Source of the DNA: Lichenostomus cassidix
Taxonomy: Eukaryota > Chordata > Aves > Passeriformes > Meliphagidae
Length of the DNA stretch: 64,000 nt
Assembly: GCA_008360975.2 (NCBI GenBank)
Contig: CM039182.1
Coordinates: forward strand, 145,518,656-145,582,655
Direction: 5' to 3'
The position numbers and the translations under genes are program-made. Under the pieces are notes generated by a model. That model worked only from the letters and a program-made list of their open reading frames with translations. It searched no databases and had not been told where the DNA came from. This document shows, piece after piece, positions 36,216 through 50,147 of the stretch (its first letter is position 1; the number at the start of each line of letters is the position of its first letter).

Positions 36216-37352
36216 GACACATTTTTCATTTAATTAACAGCATTACAAGTAAGATGCTTCTCTAGATTCAAATTGACAACAAAACTGTGATGTACCTGCT
36301 GGAGTTATGCCTTTATCATTCTTGCAAGGATGGGGGAGGAGATCAATTGAAAGCTAATTTTATTACTTTTTCCTTGTCAGATCAAATGGCCTTCTGTTGG
36401 TCTTACATTTTACATATAAAATACAGAAAGTAATTTTCAAGGGTGAGTGCTTATTTGATATCATTACTTCTGGACACTTTCAAGTGCCAAGAAGTAGAAT
36501 ACTGTCATAAATTTGGTAAAGCAAAAGTGATAGACTTATATTACTTCTGTAAATGAGGAGAGGATAATTAGATAAATCAAAATACAACAATAGTATTTCC
36601 AAATTACGTAGGTCTAATTCAACAGAGCCCACAACTAGTGAAGCATGATCAGAAATACCATGCAATCCAAGTTTAAGGATGACCCTTAACTGGTACAATG
36701 GAATTTTCAATGTTTCCTGTTTGAGTGGAAAAAAACCCACATATATTATGATAATGGCTAGTACACAAATTTTATATGGTGTTTGAATATTATCACTTTT
36801 CCCAGTTATTTAAATTTACTTTAGGATTTCATCCTAGTCTTGATTTTCATGAGGTTTTTTGTTTGTTTGGGTTTTTGTGTTGTTTTTTTTTTGTTTAGTT
36901 GGTTTTTGTCTTGTTGTTATTGCTGTTTAGTGTTGTTTTGTTGGTGCTGTTTTTTATCCCTGACTCCAATTCTTCAGAAAAATTGGGCAAATGCATACTG
37001 TTAATTGCACACTTTCCAATTCTACTTTGCAGTAGAAATCTCATTAGAAAACCTGCCCCCCACCCCTCAGTTTTCTGATGCTTTCAAATCAGGGATTAAA
37101 AAACTGCAGGCAAATTGTTATGACATACACATTGGAAGAGCTTGGTTTATATCCCAGTTCATTGGCTGGCTCACTGGAGACTCACAGCTCTTTACTTCTA
37201 CCTGCTCATGAAATTATTCCCCTGGGTCAATGAGATAACGTTATAAGTTATTGGTGGAGGTGCAGAAGAGATGATTTTCCGAGTGTATGACTGATTTTTT
37301 TTCTTTCAAATGTTATGAAATGCCCTTCCCTTTCTGTGATAAAATTAAGATT
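36216..37352. other. Unique sequence with a T/G-rich tract
   Basis: No gene is seen. The T/G-rich tract at 36853-36956 is listed separately. Confidence 0.5.
36853..36956 (+). repeat. T/G-rich low-complexity tract
   Basis: About 100 bases rich in TTTG, TTGTTG and T runs on the plus strand, similar in composition and strand to the tract at 31327-31468. Confidence 0.9.
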
Positions 37353-37358
37353 CTTAGC

Positions 37359-37872
37359 TGTGGCAGTGCGTGATACCACCTCAAGAACTGCTGGGGAGCC
37401 AAGTGGTTCCAGTACAGCAGGGCTTCACTGGTGGGAAACATCCTAGTCTGAGTAACATGATAAGTCCCTCCCCAAATTATGTAAATCTCCCTGGCTGTAA
37501 CCTAACCCCTGACTCCATCCCTCCCTTCTCCCATTGCTTGTAGTGTTCCCCCCGCCTCCTCTCCCCTGACCCCAGGTGATCCCTATATCTAGGGACACGT
37601 GGGGTTCTCCTCTTTCACCCTGGAACCCTCCAGAATAAACATCTGGAATATCCAGCTGATTAAGCCTCTGGATTCTTTGTCTCTGGTAACGCATGAGCTA
37701 TCCAGCTCTCTGGGTGAGTGAGAATCTGTGCCTTACACCAGCACAGGTGTGAGAAGGGTCTTTCTGTACAGCACCAGAGCAGTGCTGGCTGGAGTGATCT
37801 CTCGATAGCCTTAGAGACACTTTCGGTAAACGCAGAGGCCTGATTTCCACCCCTCCTCCCCCTCCTGCGTTA
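37359..37872 (+). mobile_element. Solo LTR with 6-bp target duplication and TG...TA ends (copy 1)
   Basis: CTTAGC at 37353-37358 is repeated exactly at 37873-37878. This fixes the element as TGTGGCAGTG...CTGCGTTA, 514 bp, ending TA and not CA. Plus-strand sense is shown by an AATAAA at 37634-37639 after CTTTCACCCTGGAACCC, and by a TATA-like CCCTATATC about 50 bp before it. The last 150 bases (from GTGAGAATCTGTGCC) are close to the copy at 63126-63650; the middle is more diverged. A 6-bp duplication fits betaretrovirus-like (ERVK) integration. No gag, pol or env is present, so it is probably the product of LTR-LTR recombination. Confidence 0.95.
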
Positions 37873-37878
37873 CTTAGC

Positions 37879-40800
37879 ATATTGTAGGGAAGAGTTAAGA
37901 GAGATTTTTCTTTCCAGGAGAATTTCAGTGCCTTGCTTTTAATATGTAGCACCCCTATATTTCTGAGTCAGGAAAGGGTTTGAATATGTGTCCCCAATTT
38001 AATATTAATAGCTTTAAATATTGGCTATTGATTAAAAAATACAAACATACATGCAGTCATTCTCCCACAAATGCATATGTCAGTTGATTACATCCTTGAG
38101 ATATTTTACAGAAAGTTTTTAGTTCTAAAGAACTAAATTTCATGTTTATTTTTGCTTGCAGTTAGAAGTGCTGTGAAAATCCCTTTTTCTCTCTGTGTCA
38201 CCCTAACACGCTCAAAAATTTTTCTTTCTGATCAAGTACCAACTGTACTTATGTCACTTTGTTGATCCGATTAAGACTCTAAACCTATGCTCAACCTGAT
38301 TTCTATTTGCTTCAAACACGAAGCAGATCTGACCTCAAAAGTGTCTTCTTTATTTTTCCTCCCCACCAAATATAGAAATAACTTTATAAAAATTAAAAAA
38401 TAAAAAGAGGTATTACTTTCCATATCATTTTTTTCCTAATGGATTTGGATTTTATCAGTGGATTAAAACCCTGTTGGCTATTCCTTCTTGGATTTTTTAG
38501 AAATACTCCCTCATTACTGGTCTTGCATAATGTATGCAGATAAGCATAGTTTTGAAAAAAATAAAGCTTTTAAAATAAGGCTGTTTGAAATTATTTTTCC
38601 AAGATATTTTCCCATTTTTTTTGTAAACAGCCTTTCCCAAAGGCTTCAGAATTAAGGTTTGTTTCAAATGAATGCTAAAAAGGCTCCCTGACTGCAGCAT
38701 CAATGTATTTGGAGGATTTTATTAGTTAAGCATGTTTGCCATCCATGTTAAAAGATTCATTTTATTGGGATAAAAACACACCTTATCTGAGCTAGTGAAT
38801 ATTCTATTTCAATCATGAGGATGATGAAAAAAAGAGCAATACAATATCAGTCTTCTGTCAAATGTGTCAAAGGGAATGCCAAAGTTGCCCTGAAATATAT
38901 TAGAGCTGTGAATGGAAAGAGGAAACCTAATAAGCTTTGGGAATATTTTGAAGATTTCTGTAGTTATAATAAAACACAGAACCTTTTGGAAATACTGATG
39001 GCAAAAAGGAGGAAATGGGAAAAAAACAGGGAAACTGGAGAAATGGAAAACAGCAGGGAAGCTGAAGAGCCTCTAGTTTCTGCAAAGTTTTCATCCTATT
39101 AAAAAAAAATGCCCAAGTTTTTTTTTTTTTAAATTTGAGGCTTGCCACATAAATATTTCCATGCTAAACTGAACGTGTAATATGCAAAAGGAAAAAGTGC
39201 ATGGATATGCAGTGCCACTTAGGCATCATTGAATTAGAAATTACTGCAGATGTACAATAGAGCCTTCATGGTGTAGTGGTTGCTCATGGTAGATCATGTG
39301 GATAAAGCTCCTGCAGCTTTAGTTCAGCAGCACTGTGGTTGCTCCAGATTCAATCAAGTAAAATTATGTGTACAGATCACCTTGCTCACATCATCTTTAT
39401 CTCCTTTTTCTTGTGTTTCGCCTTCATTATTATAATCGATGAATCTGAACTCTTCTTCAGAATGAGTATTAAGGGAAAATCATTAAATCTTTCATTGGGA
39501 TAGGAAAATGAAAAATAGTGAGGTGGCTGCCTTAGTTTTATTTGTAAAGGAGAAACATGTTTTTAAATATGTGACTTATGAAATATGTCCCCATTGAACT
39601 GGAATACTGAGAATGTCACCCTTGTTTTATTTATGAGGTTTCAACAATATCAAGTGTCAGAGAAGGCTGGACCAAGAGACAGTGACTTTGACATCCTTAT
39701 TTTCAGTCTGTTTCTTGTGCTTTGCTTAGAAATATGGTGTGATTGTCTGCAGTGTTGAACAGTGAAAAAAACTCTAAACTTAATACAGACATGGCTCCAG
39801 CTCCTACTTGGGCTCATCAAAAACTTCTCAGGGATCTGATGAAGAACCCTTGAAATATTCATTTGTGGAAGCAGGTCTTAAAGTGAGTCTGTGTAGTATT
39901 AATCTTTTGTAAAGACAAGGTTAAATTAGTGTTAGAAAATACATTGCATTTAGGGATATCAGCTAGGATTTACAGCCTAGCTCAGACACTCCCCTGGCTG
40001 ACCAGTCAGTCTGAAAGTTAACAAAGAAGCCATGGAGTGTCATCAGCAGTTTCCCAGATAATGGGTTTCAGTAGGCTATATTGCACTTAAACAATCAATA
40101 TTATAAAGCACAAAATCCAGCAGAGAAATCCACCAAAACCTCTCAATGTTGAAGAAAGAAGATGTCTAACTTCAGCCAACATTACACCACAAATAAACAA
40201 CATTAAGTAGTGAACGATGAATATATGGTGCAGGGGGGATAACTTTAAGCCCTTTAAGTTCATCCTTTAATGACTTCAGGTGAGATTTCTTAAAGTCCAA
40301 ATTTGTCCCATGGTGTGAAACAAAACAGGAACTCCTCTGGTTTAAATTTTGATGCCTTAGTGTTGGTTTCTATTAGTGGAGAACCTGACCACGAATCTCC
40401 CAAAAACTATGGATAACTCTTTTTTGAGGTTATTGTAGCTGCTGATCACAGCATAACTTCCATGCAGGGGATCTACAGCCAAGGGACAGGGTGACATTTC
40501 CCCCTTTGCTACAGGTAGTGGTGTCATAACCTGCAGGATATTGCTCCACACCTATCAGTATTTACAGCTCAGAACCAGCATGGACAGAGTTAATAGTTTT
40601 GTGTTACATGTGAAGATAAACTTCACTCTTTGGTCACATTATAAATCCTTGTAGTCCAGTAGAATTTCTCTGAAAAAGGCCAGCTGCAGATACTAAGAAA
40701 AAAAAGAATGATTTTGCAGAGATGCTTGAAAAGTAGAGGATTTTATTTCTGTATGGTCATGACTGGCCTGGAAAAGATAAATAGGAAATGATGGTTCATT

Positions 40801-43800
40801 GTGTTTGCTACTGCAAACAGATCATCTGGTAAAGTTGATTCTGCAGAAGCCAAAGGCGTGCATGTGACCAAAAAATAATTAAAAAAATTAAGGAAGAGAA
40901 GAAAAGCTCATCAAAACTCTTAAAAACCAAACCTCCATCTCTGGCTCAGGAAATCTCAGAGTCAAAATGTTCCCTCTTGTCTCACAGCAAATTTAATTCA
41001 TCAAACGTGTTTGCTACTGGCCCTTGTAAAATGCCTTTGGAAAATGCAGTGCTCATACAGTATCACCAAAAGACATTGGATAATGGCCATCATGAGGATA
41101 TTTTCAAGACTCTTTAGTAAACAATAAAAGCCAGTATCAAACTGAGCACTGCTTGGAAAAGGTATTGCTGTAGGCTTTGTTTTTGTGTTGTTTTTCTTCC
41201 CAAGGACAAGCCACAAATCTGTAAGAAGCTGTCAGGTCCAGCTACTATCCAAAACCCTCCCGTGCTTTTCTAAGGAGCAGTGTTAGCAGATTTCACTGTC
41301 AGCCATTTAATTTGAGCTCACAAGCTTAACCAGCTTCTTGTCTTCTTCCAGACTTCACGAAGTCAGTCTGGCTGCCACCAGCCAGGGGGCATTCAGGGGC
41401 TCTCAGGCTCACAATTCAAGCAGAGATTGAAATGATTAAGGCATGGGGAGATGGCTGGAGTAGCACCTGAGGCTGATGAGTCTGTCTGCCAGAGCTGAGG
41501 CTTAGAAAATGCTAGTGAAGAGTGATTGTTTTCATATTTTAGAGGTCATCTGATGTAGGGGTTTGTAACAGAGGTGGTGTAATCACAACAAAATCATGTA
41601 CTAGATATCTCTGAGTCCCTGCACTATTACAAATACCTCCCAGGTAAAAATAACTCTTTTCATTGTGGGGGAAAAACTTCCATAAATTTCTAATTAAGAA
41701 ATGTATCTTTCTTCTCCTCTCAATACTTGTTTCTCTAATTTGCATCATAAATAGATGAAAACACTCACACCTTCATAGAGGCCTTTATAAAACTCTCAAG
41801 TCCAGCTGAAAATCCAGAAATTCACTCATAAATCACCCCAAACTCACTTATCTCAGCAATTTTTTTCCTTCTCAATACATTTGGTTGTTATTCCATTACC
41901 TCTGAACAGTCACCCAGAAGCTGTTAGACCAATAACATCCATTTCATGCTTAGCCACTGTTCAGATTAAAGTATTGAATCACCTTTGAGGAGCTCCTTTT
42001 ATCAAAGAATTTTAGCACGAGGGCAAGAGAGCCTATCTTATTTTTTGTAGAAGATTTCATCACTTTCTCTCAGCTCTGTGCAAAGCTTTGTGAAAGGACC
42101 CGGGATCAAGCCCTCAGTCAATGTAGTCATCTTCGATTTCTTTTGAGCCATGACTCTACTAGAGGCAATCTGGTGGAGTTAGGCAGGATTACTGGTAAAC
42201 TTTGGGTTTCTTTTTTATTCTGCTGCCCTCTCCAGTTTTCATCATCTGTGTTTGAGTCAGAGCTCTTTCTCCTTTTTCTGTGGGTTTATTCCTGGGTTTG
42301 GAAGGCTTCGTGGCTTCCCCAAATCCCATCTCACTTTTCATGGGGAAAGGCCACGAGTAATCCCTGTCACCCCCTCGTGTAACAGCCCTGCTGCCTCTGT
42401 CTTGATCCATTGCCCCTGGAGATAGATGATGGGGTTTTTTTTAATAGTAATGAACAAACTTTCACCAGCTGAGGATGTGCGGGGTTTTTACAGTTAAATA
42501 AATATCTCACCAGGGCAGCCCCACACCTCCAACTCACTGTTCTTCCAATTTGCAAAAAATACCTTCTGAGTTTTCTTTTGGAGTGAATCAATTCAAAAAA
42601 ACAAAATTTAGTTCCAGTTTTGGGCAAAGTTCATTGCATGAATCCTCCCAAGTTCCAGGATGGGTGAGGTGCCCTGGGCCTGCACAACCCTCTGACACTC
42701 TCAAGCAGTTCTCAAGCTCTATTTTCTTCCCTATACTGAGGATATTTCTGTCAAAAAACCAGACAGTATGGGAAAGGGCTTGCTTTCTGGCTCTGAAGGC
42801 AAGTGACATAACTGCTCACATTCATACAGTTAAATCTCTCCCCCTTCAAAACAGAGTAGCCTCATCCATACAGCCTATTGGGACAAATCCCAGAACATAC
42901 CTGAGCTTAGCCTGGAGCAAAACCCATTCCAGCAACTGTGGTAGCAATTAATCTGTAGTGACAATCTAAGGACAGTGCTCAGAATTCTGCTCTGTCTCTG
43001 ATTTATCAGTTAAGACATAGCTGGGAAGTCTGTAGAGAATTTGAAGGAAAACTTGGTAGTATGTGCATTTAAACCCTTTACAGACCAAAATCACTTTTGC
43101 CAAATCCTGTATAAATCTCTATATCCTTGCCGGGAACTATGTCTGCCCCAGCCATCAGCCCAGCAATGTTCTGGTGTGTTTTCCAACATGACCAGGTGCA
43201 GCTGTGTTACCTTTGCTAACAGAAATGTTCATTACATGGACAGCCAGGGTATGGAGCTGCCTCTGCATGCCCAGGAGCGAGATTTGTACTCTGCAAGCAA
43301 GGCACCTCTTTCTGTAAAATACCAGCTTGGGGTTGATTCCAGTTATTTTGGGAAAAGAAGGAATATGGAAGGAGAGTGAATAGCATGGAGGTGATATGTC
43401 TGAGGGAACAAGGACTGTGTGTTGTCACAGCACAGCACAAGGACTGTGATTGCTTTTGCAGAGAGCCCTGCATGCTGTTTGAGACACTTGTGTCAGAATG
43501 CAGCTCATCTATTGCAAGACTTTGTGGCATATTTATCCTCCACACTACAGTGAACGACTAACATGAGCTTTAAGGGCATAAGAATGGTCAAAGATACAGG
43601 CAGATAGCTTAGACAATTTTAAATTGTCCCTCTTGACTGGCTCCTCCAGAAAGCCCATATGTCCTTTAAATCTTAATCCTCTATCATAGGATGTCAGCAA
43701 TTTTTCTTAAACTGCAGCAGATAAAAGTGTTGCCTTTATCATGAAAAGGCAAGCTTGGACTCTCCATTTCTCTCCACAGAGAACTTGAATTGTAATTCAC

Positions 43801-46800
43801 CAAGCACCTTTTTCAACTTTGTTTCCTAGTGGAAGTCAAGGAGTAATTCCCAGAGTGTTGTAAACTTTACAACAGATATTGCAGCTTTTAAATACCTCAG
43901 ATAAGAATGTACATTTTGGAAGGGAAGGTCATGCTGTTACCATCTTGTAAAATATTTTGGATTTTTATTATTGTTGATGTTGTTCCACCATCAGTAACAT
44001 CATAAAATCTTCCAAGTTTCTCATGAAAGGAGGTGGGAAAATTGTAGAATAACACCCGTAGCATAGTCACAGAGTTAGCACTTTTAGCACTCACCCAAAG
44101 TGTGTGTAAATCCTGGGTTCAACCAGACACTTGTACCCCTAGTGAATTGTTCCACTATCAAACTGATGAGAGTATTTCAAGCATGTTCTTATGTAACATG
44201 TTTATCACTACAAATTCCAGATGGGTCAGAAGGATTTCTGCTTGGTGATGTTTTTAAGAGGAAGAAATTCTGATTTCAGTGAACCCTGGTGTTTTAAAAT
44301 CGGGTTTTTTTGGTTTTTTAAACCAAAATAATCTCAGCCCTCAAACTGAGGGGGATAAAACAAAGTTTGGGAAAAGTTCATGTCCTGATCTCATGGACTT
44401 TCTCTGGTGTTTTACCACCTCTTGATTTTTTTAATCACATCTTTTCTTAATATATCTATTCTCTTATGCTCTTTGGAAATTCTGCTTTCTACATGACTAG
44501 GCTGAGCCTGAGACAGATGGAAACACAGTGGGTTCTGAAAAAACAGTCTCTGTTGAGAAACCAGTGGTGTGTGGAAGTTGGAGAAGTAATTTCTGCTGCT
44601 GTCATTTTTTAACAATTAAAATAATATACCTGAAAGGCTTAGTGACTTAGGGGTACTTAGCAGCATAAAGAGGGCAAAATGGGCTGGTAAGGCATAAAGT
44701 GACAGAAAATTTACTTGCTGGGTTGTTTACAAGAATTTTGCAATTTCGTGTAACAGAAAAAAAACCAGCAAGTTAGAGAAAGAAATCTGTTTGTCTCCTC
44801 GATGTTATTGGAATGGTTTGATCAGAAATGCTTGTAGGAAAAGGGCTCATCGGGCCAAAAAAAAAAAAAAACTTGCAAGAGAACAAATGTTGAAATGGAT
44901 GAAAATTAAATTTTTTAAATAAACAATTTTGATATTATTGGAGTTTAAATTGTTTTGATTTTGAAATATATATTAATCTACAGACAAAGAATTGTAGTCA
45001 TTAAAAAGAATAAAAATCAAATCAAACATCATGAAACAGTCCAAATACATTCTTTCAGCCTCTGAAAGTTTCAGCGCACATGGTTCTATATTTTCACATT
45101 TACATCAATTTTGAAATGGATCTTTTTAAAAATCCCAGATGTGTCCAGGTGATACAAAATGAAAAAAGCTAAAAATATTTCTTCCGGGTTACCTTAGTGT
45201 TTATTTTAATTATATTTGGGTTGTATTTTCAGTTCCATGCTAACACAATATATATCATATACAAAATTCTGGTTCTCAGCTGATGTCAGGCAGTTTTATT
45301 TCATCAGCTTCAGAAAAGCAAATGCTTGTTTGCATCAGCCAAAGTTATGGCCTAGGAATTGCTATATAAATAAATACACAGTTGAAAATTCACTTGTGAC
45401 TGTATTAAACAGATGGGGACAAAATGGAAGGACTCAGTAAATAAATCACTGTTATCAATAGTGCAGGCCATGAAATGTGCAGGAAAATGTATATCAAAAT
45501 TGGTGTCAGAGAAGGCGCAATATTGAATTATAAAAAATATTAATTTGTGCCTTGATTGTTACATGGATAATAGGAAGAAACCAAAGGATCTGTGTGGACA
45601 CAGCTGTATTAAGAGGAGGTTGCTGCTGTAGTATTCCCAGGGCAACCATGGGAATATGTAACTGTTAGGCCAAATGCCTCTACCCTTTTTCACCAATGTA
45701 GATCTGGATAAACTAAATTCATTAAGTGACTTGTTCCAGATTTCAATTGGTGAACTGTGCAGCATTTGGCATCTTGTGTAAGAAATATACTCCCATCTGT
45801 AATTGTTCCCATCTGTTTGGTATTCAGGATGTAAAAATGTAATGGAGATGAAGTCGTATTTCATATTTTTTCCTCCATTTGGAGGTAAGAATGAAGCTAT
45901 AACAGCCTGTAAATGCATCTGCTGGTGATAAGATAGTACAGCTGGAAATGGGATGCTAGATGCTGCACGGTTCAGAAAGCCTGTGTGTAGAAGCTGTTAT
46001 ACTGTGGTGTGTGCTGGTATTCTGGGATCCCATGAGATGATTGATGTATCATATAAATAGGTGACAGAAGACTATTTTTGCTGGTGTGATGGGAATAGGA
46101 AGTGCAAAATGTCAGTAATACCCTGAAAATAACCATTCAAATTTATGCAAATTGCTTAATTAATTGACCTCATTTGTGCTTGCAGATTATCTTTGCATTT
46201 CCTTTGTGAATTACTTATTTTTCATTGTACACTGACACAATATTCCAAGGCTAATTAAATCCTTTAAAGCTATAGGTTAATATTCAATTCTTATGTAAAC
46301 ACATTTATAAACATTAATCAGATCTAAATTACCCATTTTATAAATAATGTTTTATTCAGTTGCAGCTAATGGATGTGCTGTCTGTATTTATTCTGCTTTG
46401 GGCTTGAGGAGCTCACGTTAATCTGTAAAAGTTATTATTTAAATGGTAGAATGCTGTTTACTTGTGCATGTGTTTCCAAGGGTCTCTGCTGCTTTATGAT
46501 CTCAGGGAGATTATTGAGTAAGAGTCTGTTTGGAGTACAAGGACTGAACTCAGAGACCTTCTGAGCCTTGAATCCTGCTGATGGGTATGAGGGATGCAAA
46601 GATGGTCTAAGGAGAGAGATTGTGCAAGAAGCAAAGTAGGCTGATCCTCTGGTGGAGAGGTAAGGCAAGGTGAACACCTTACCATAAGGTTAATATACCT
46701 CTTGAAACATCAGTGAATCACCTGCTCCTGGGAAACTAAGCTCTTACCCTGTGTGAAATGTAAACTAATTCAGTGTTCAGTGAAAGAACAATCTTTGATG

Positions 46801-48192
46801 CATGAAGTTTCATATCCTCTCCAAAATTTCTTTTTAGCATTTGTCTAAACCTGGACAATATATATATAGTTAATAAATATACCATCCCCCTTTAAATTTT
46901 ATCTGCTTTTTAGCAAACAGTTGAATGGGAAAAAGGGAAATGAATCTTCTTCTACTAGACAAGATCAATTTTATGTTTCTTATTTGAATGAATAGTGAAT
47001 AAATGCTGCTTCAGAAGGGAAACTGTGGATATTACTTCATGGAACATATGGTGTCATCTTCAATCATACAGTGATTCATTCTCTTGCTAGACCAGATGTA
47101 AGAAAATTTTAACTGTTTGTGTTGATGCCATGCCTTTACATGGAATAGAGTTGACAGAGGCTGTGGTCTAGATCCTGTCCTGGTGTGCTGGGTGAGGTAC
47201 AAATCCTGAATAAGAATCTTTCCTATTATGAAGTATATAGAGCTTTCATTCATGGAATAGCCAACAGCTGGAGGGAAAGGTGAGACTCAAAAATGTTAAG
47301 AGACCTTGCCCACCATCATACCTGAACTCTGCAGCAGAGATAAGATTAATGTTCAGGTGTTATTGTTCCCAGTGTGGTGCCATGTTTGTTCATACCATGA
47401 CAGCATATTGCCTTGTATTTTATAAAATAGACATAGGTTAATAATTTGCTGTTAGCCTATATACCTGCTGAGTATACCTTTCTGCCAGAATTTTTACTGC
47501 ACAGGTCCTTGCAGCATCACTTGCCACAAATATCTTCTACAGGCTGCTTGCCTTGTTTTGTCAAGTCACTGCTGGGGAGCTTGGTGAGCCTCAGCATGTT
47601 GCTGATTCCTGTGTGCTTTAGATGCATCCCACAAACTTTCTGTTCCACTGTTGTTATATTCTGTGGCCCCATAGCCTGTTTGTGCTTGAACTGTCACTCT
47701 TTAAGTTCAAAATTACTTTAATGACTCTGCTGCCATAGCCAGTGTTTCAGCATAATCCAGGTACGTATTCTGTTCTGTTGTTGTTTTTTTCAATTTCATT
47801 CGCTGATTCTTGAGAAAAACAATCAAGTTTGACTGCTATGATTTCTTACAAGCTCACAGAGCTTGCTACTGAGAGATACAATATCTTGTATATGGTTAAA
47901 GATTTGGCTTTGTTTCTGTGATTTGTTTTTTTTCCTGAAACTCATTCTGTTGTGTAGAAGGGCAGGAAATTAAACTTACAAAGCGGTAATTACCAGGGTC
48001 AAACACTGGAAGATTGATACCATGTCTAAATCTCTGGAACTACTCCATAACGTTTTGAAATAACTGTCAGTAGTTCTGTGCCTTTATTAGCTAATTAGAC
48101 AAAATCTCTGAATGCATACCAACTGAGCAGCTGACAGTTTTATTCAAAATTTGCAATTTTTCTTTAAATCTGGGGTGTTTTTTTTGCTTTTA
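37879..48192. other. Long unique non-coding stretch
   Basis: No gene, RNA gene or clear transposon fragment is recognised in about 10.3 kb. The larger chance frames are 38815-39102 (95 codons, Lys/Glu-rich), 42550-42951 (133 codons) and 43041-43379 (112 codons), all plus strand; none shows a known domain or a convincing splice context. A runs occur at about 44860-44874. The possible regulatory patch at 46135-46370 is listed separately. Confidence 0.5.
46135..46370. promoter_or_regulatory. Candidate enhancer-like conserved element
   Basis: Within about 230 bp lie an exact octamer ATGCAAAT (46145-46152), TAATTAATTGA (46157-46167), a reversed half-octamer TTTGCAT (46193-46199), a SOX-type CCTTTGT (46201-46207), CTAATTAAAT (about 46251), a forkhead-type GTAAACA (46295-46301), and further TTAAT cores. 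The tight grouping of POU, homeodomain, SOX and forkhead words without simple repeats resembles vertebrate developmental enhancers. In AT-rich DNA some of these words arise by chance, so confidence is modest. Confidence 0.35.
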
Positions 48193-48678
48193 TTCTGGAG
48201 TACTGTGTGCAGTTCTAGATTCCTCAGTTCAAGAGGGACATGGAGCTCCTAGAACAGGTCCAGCAGAGAGCTACAAAGATAGATTAAAAGACTGAAGCAT
48301 GTCCCTTACAAGGACATCTGCCTTACTGAGGGAGGTGGGCCTGTTTAGCCTTGAGAAGAGATGGCTGAGAGGGAGCAATGTAAACAAGGGTCTGAAGGAG
48401 GGTGTCAGGAGGATGGACCAGGTGACGCTGAGGCAATGGGAAGAAACTGATGCACAAGAAGATCCACCTGAATGTGAGGAAGAACATTATGCTGTGGGTG
48501 ACTGAGCACTGGAACAGATTGTCCAGAGAGGGTGTGGAGTCTCTCTCACTAGAGGAATTCCAGAACCATCTGGACACAATCCTGTGTCATGTGCTGTGGG
48601 ATAACCCTGCCTGAGCAGGGAGCTTGGACCCTGATGACCCCACCTATGTTTCAACCCTACCCATTCCGTGAGTCTGTT
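48193..48678 (+). repeat. CR1 LINE 3' end including ORF2 C-terminus
   Basis: Starts with TTCTGGAGTACTGTGTGCAG and includes a frame reading EVGLFSLEKRWLRG (48331-48374 region), the conserved C-terminal block of CR1 ORF2. It then has GATCCACCTGAATGTGAGGAA, AGCACTGGAACAGATTG, GAGAGGGTGTGGAGTCTC and the end CCATTCCGTGAGTCTG. This is a subfamily distinct from those at 9924 and 11352. It has a decayed tail and is not coding. Confidence 0.92.
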
Positions 48679-50147
48679 ATTCCAAGACCATGGTCTACTT
48701 TATTGTCAAAGACGAATAGTCAGCCTTCGTGAATAGACATATCTTTCCCTTCTTCTCCCTCCCCCTTTCTCTCCACATACATACATATGGATATCTATAC
48801 ATATTAAAGACAAATACATGTATATATCTTCTAGTACGTTCGGGGGAAGAAGGGCTGAAATTGTATTACAGCCTGTAAGCCATCTGAGGCTTGTTTGCAG
48901 TCTTGCTTCTTAGACAGCTGTGTACAGATAGCTAAGTAAAGCACTTATGAAAATCAAAGGAGACATGTCAGGCAAAGGGACCATTCTGTTACACTTGGAG
49001 TTTTCTCCTCCATTTCATTTCTAACTGCACTTGTCTCAGGGGATAGTCTTGTTTGTGGACCTAAACTTATTTGCTATGAAAAGACAAGCAAAAGAAAGAA
49101 GTTACATGTAACAGTCCTTTGAAAAATATAGACCTAATTAAACAGAAGCAAAGAAATTCCTGCTGAGGCTGTATGAACCAGAGGATTCTTGTGCCAAAGG
49201 GTTCGAAGGACAGTTTTTTAGTACTTTTGGTTCATATTCCGCAGATTGATACTCAAGAGTCTTGGATATCAGCTCCATTCTGAAGGGGCTCAAAAATATA
49301 CCTCCTCTGAAACTACTCAATTTCCATTTGCTAAGTCTTTGTAAGCAGGAAATCAACCAGCTGGTGTGACTTCCAGGTGACCTTGAAAAACCTGCATTCC
49401 TGCATAAATTTAGGCCAAAATCTGGCATGAGAATGTGCTCAGAATATGGACCGAATGAAAAACAGCCAGAATTTGGTCCACGATTGCTGAAAGCTTTGCA
49501 AATTATTTCTGGTTTGTTAGCAAAATATTGCCCAGCTGTAATCTTTACAGATGCATTGCAACAATTATTTTACAAGTGAAAGAGTGTCCTGGGGGTGTGG
49601 AAAGATGGAAGGTAACTTTTCATCTTGTATACAATAGCAGAACAGAAATCCAAGTTTCACTTAGTAGAGTTCTAATTGGAGGGACTCACTGTTTTTTCAC
49701 ACAGTAGCCCAAAGAAACCCTTCTTGCTGGTTCAACAGACATACAACAGCTGGTTCCCTCAGACATTTCCTCCAGATGGGTTCCATTTGTATCCAGCATG
49801 ACAACATCAGTCATGTGGCAAATGTTTTTTATACAGTGAGGAGCCCTATGAGAAGATAGTTGTTTTCAAAGGGAATAATAATACTTCATTTGAGAATGGT
49901 AGCCTGAATCACTGCATTTTTCTTTTTGCACCCTCCATTGCATAATGTTGTTTATAAGATTTTCACCATACATCATTGCGAAATAGAATGAGGACTTTTT
50001 TTTTTTTTGTGTGTGCCTCTGGTTCAGAAGCTGAAGGCTTTCTTTCTTCATCAAATATGAAAAAAATCTGCATGTAATTTATGAAATCTTCCTTTTCTAT
50101 CATATTTTCCATGGTATGTTAAAGTGGAATCCTAACAATGTTCGTTG
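48679..50147. other. Unique non-coding sequence
   Basis: No gene or recognised repeat, apart from short TATA-type runs near 48775-48830. Confidence 0.5.

Noticed and set aside
38815..39102. 95-codon Lys/Glu-rich plus-strand frame as a possible exon or processed pseudogene
   Set aside because: No family recognised, no poly(A) tail, no paired splice sites that I could defend; composition explains the charge bias.
39262..39356. GGTGTAGTGGTT followed about 80 bases later by CCAGATTCAATC, resembling tRNA A and B boxes
   Set aside because: Spacing is too long for a tRNA, no acceptor stem pairs, and the B box lacks conserved bases. At best a faint tRNA-derived SINE trace.
44113..44128. CCTGGGTTCAACCAG resembling a tRNA T-arm
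   Set aside because: No matching D-arm or acceptor stem around it.
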